DNA of 12,318 nt from CAYLLN01 sp036496265 (GTDB taxonomy: Bacteria > Planctomycetota > Planctomycetia > Pirellulales > Pirellulaceae). The notes under the pieces were generated by a model, which was not told where the DNA came from, ran no database searches, and was given only the letters and a program-made list of their open reading frames with translations. Made by a program: the position numbers and the translations under genes. Of this stretch, positions 12,132 to 12,318 are shown in pieces (position 1 is the first letter of the stretch; each line of letters opens with the position of its first letter). The DNA is taken from positions 1 through 12,318 of the forward strand of contig DASXLL010000076.1 in assembly GCA_036496265.1 (NCBI GenBank). The letters run 5' to 3'.

Positions 12132-12318
12132 ATGTCCGACTTCATTCGAATCGCGATCCTGTCCGCACTCCCGATTGCCGCGTTTGCGGAAGACTCCGCT
12201 CCGCCTAAGTACCAACCTGGCGATCGCGTCGTCGTTATCCGCGATGCCGAATTGAAAGTCCCCGCCGGCGTGGTCGATGAAGTTTGGCCAGGTCTCGTGC
12301 TCAAAATCGGCGTCGTCA
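12132..12318 (+). CDS. N-terminal part of a secreted protein, possibly with an SH3-like domain (runs off the window)
   Basis: An open frame from the ATG at 12132 to the window end, 62 residues without a stop. It begins with a short signal peptide, MSDFIRIAILSALPIAAFAE, with probable cleavage after AFA (residues 17-19). The mature start PPKYQPGDRVVVIRDAELKV, then a segment ending in VWPGLVLKIG, resembles the bacterial SH3-like segment found at the N-terminus of planctomycete secreted TPR proteins (PGD.VVVI..A.L....., followed by PG..L.V). That resemblance is from memory and could not be tested because the rest of the gene is missing. No Shine-Dalgarno is visible; a nearby ATG at 12125 is in another frame and yields no sensible protein. 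It lies 132 bases after the lipoprotein gene, probably as a separate unit. Confidence 0.75.
   Translation, partial: MSDFIRIAILSALPIAAFAEDSAPPKYQPGDRVVVIRDAELKVPAGVVDEVWPGLVLKIGVV

Overview
The window looks like a chromosomal segment from a moderately GC-rich planctomycete, probably in or near the Pirellulales. The evidence is the combination of a secreted arylsulfatase, a DUF1549/DUF1553 protein encoded directly behind an ECF sigma factor, a Tat-exported TIM-barrel sugar isomerase-like protein, a tiny protein beginning with the LEERIAP motif, and a small lipoprotein with a 'GKVTYQSQPVEEGTITF' beta-sandwich repeat. No rRNA, tRNA, CRISPR array, transposase or prophage gene was seen. The assignment is by family recognition only; no search was run.

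Layout. Positions 1-690 hold a decayed coding remnant (+ strand) with one frameshift and one internal stop; its second half looks TPR-like. A long imperfect palindrome (686-744) separates it from a convergent 75-residue repeat protein of the LEERIAP type (981-754, - strand). Positions 982-2380 are gene-poor. They contain one small coiled-coil gene with a strong Shine-Dalgarno (1630-1436, -), a doubtful small membrane ORF (1659-1862, +) followed by a terminator-like hairpin, an inverted repeat at 2056-2080 and a G-depleted, C-rich tract.

Positions 2381-3271 (+) encode the Tat-exported sugar isomerase-like protein. Its stop lies 7 bases from the stop of the convergent sulfatase (5024-3279, -). 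Upstream of the sulfatase on the - strand are the DUF1549/DUF1553 membrane protein (7270-5135) and its ECF sigma factor (7797-7273), two bases apart and surely cotranscribed. The sulfatase may follow them in the same unit. The sigma factor/membrane protein pair has the layout of a sigma/anti-sigma couple, with a cytosolic N-terminus, one membrane helix and a large exported domain.

An ABC1/UbiB-family atypical kinase (9681-7972, -) is divergent from a + strand cluster. That cluster comprises a fusion of a Sua5/YrdC-like domain to a low-molecular-weight protein tyrosine phosphatase (9910-11040), ribose-5-phosphate isomerase B (11086-11544) and a small lipoprotein (11598-11999). The Sua5 - LMW phosphatase - RpiB order recalls the Firmicutes ywlC-ywlE-ywlF arrangement. 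The Sua5 half here has lost most of its recognisable substrate-binding motifs, while the phosphatase half is intact. The window ends inside a secreted protein starting at 12132.

The observations most worth following are the LEERIAP repeat protein, the degenerate Sua5 domain fused to an intact phosphatase, and the sigma factor/DUF1549 membrane protein couple. I found no complete multi-gene system that I can claim as new.
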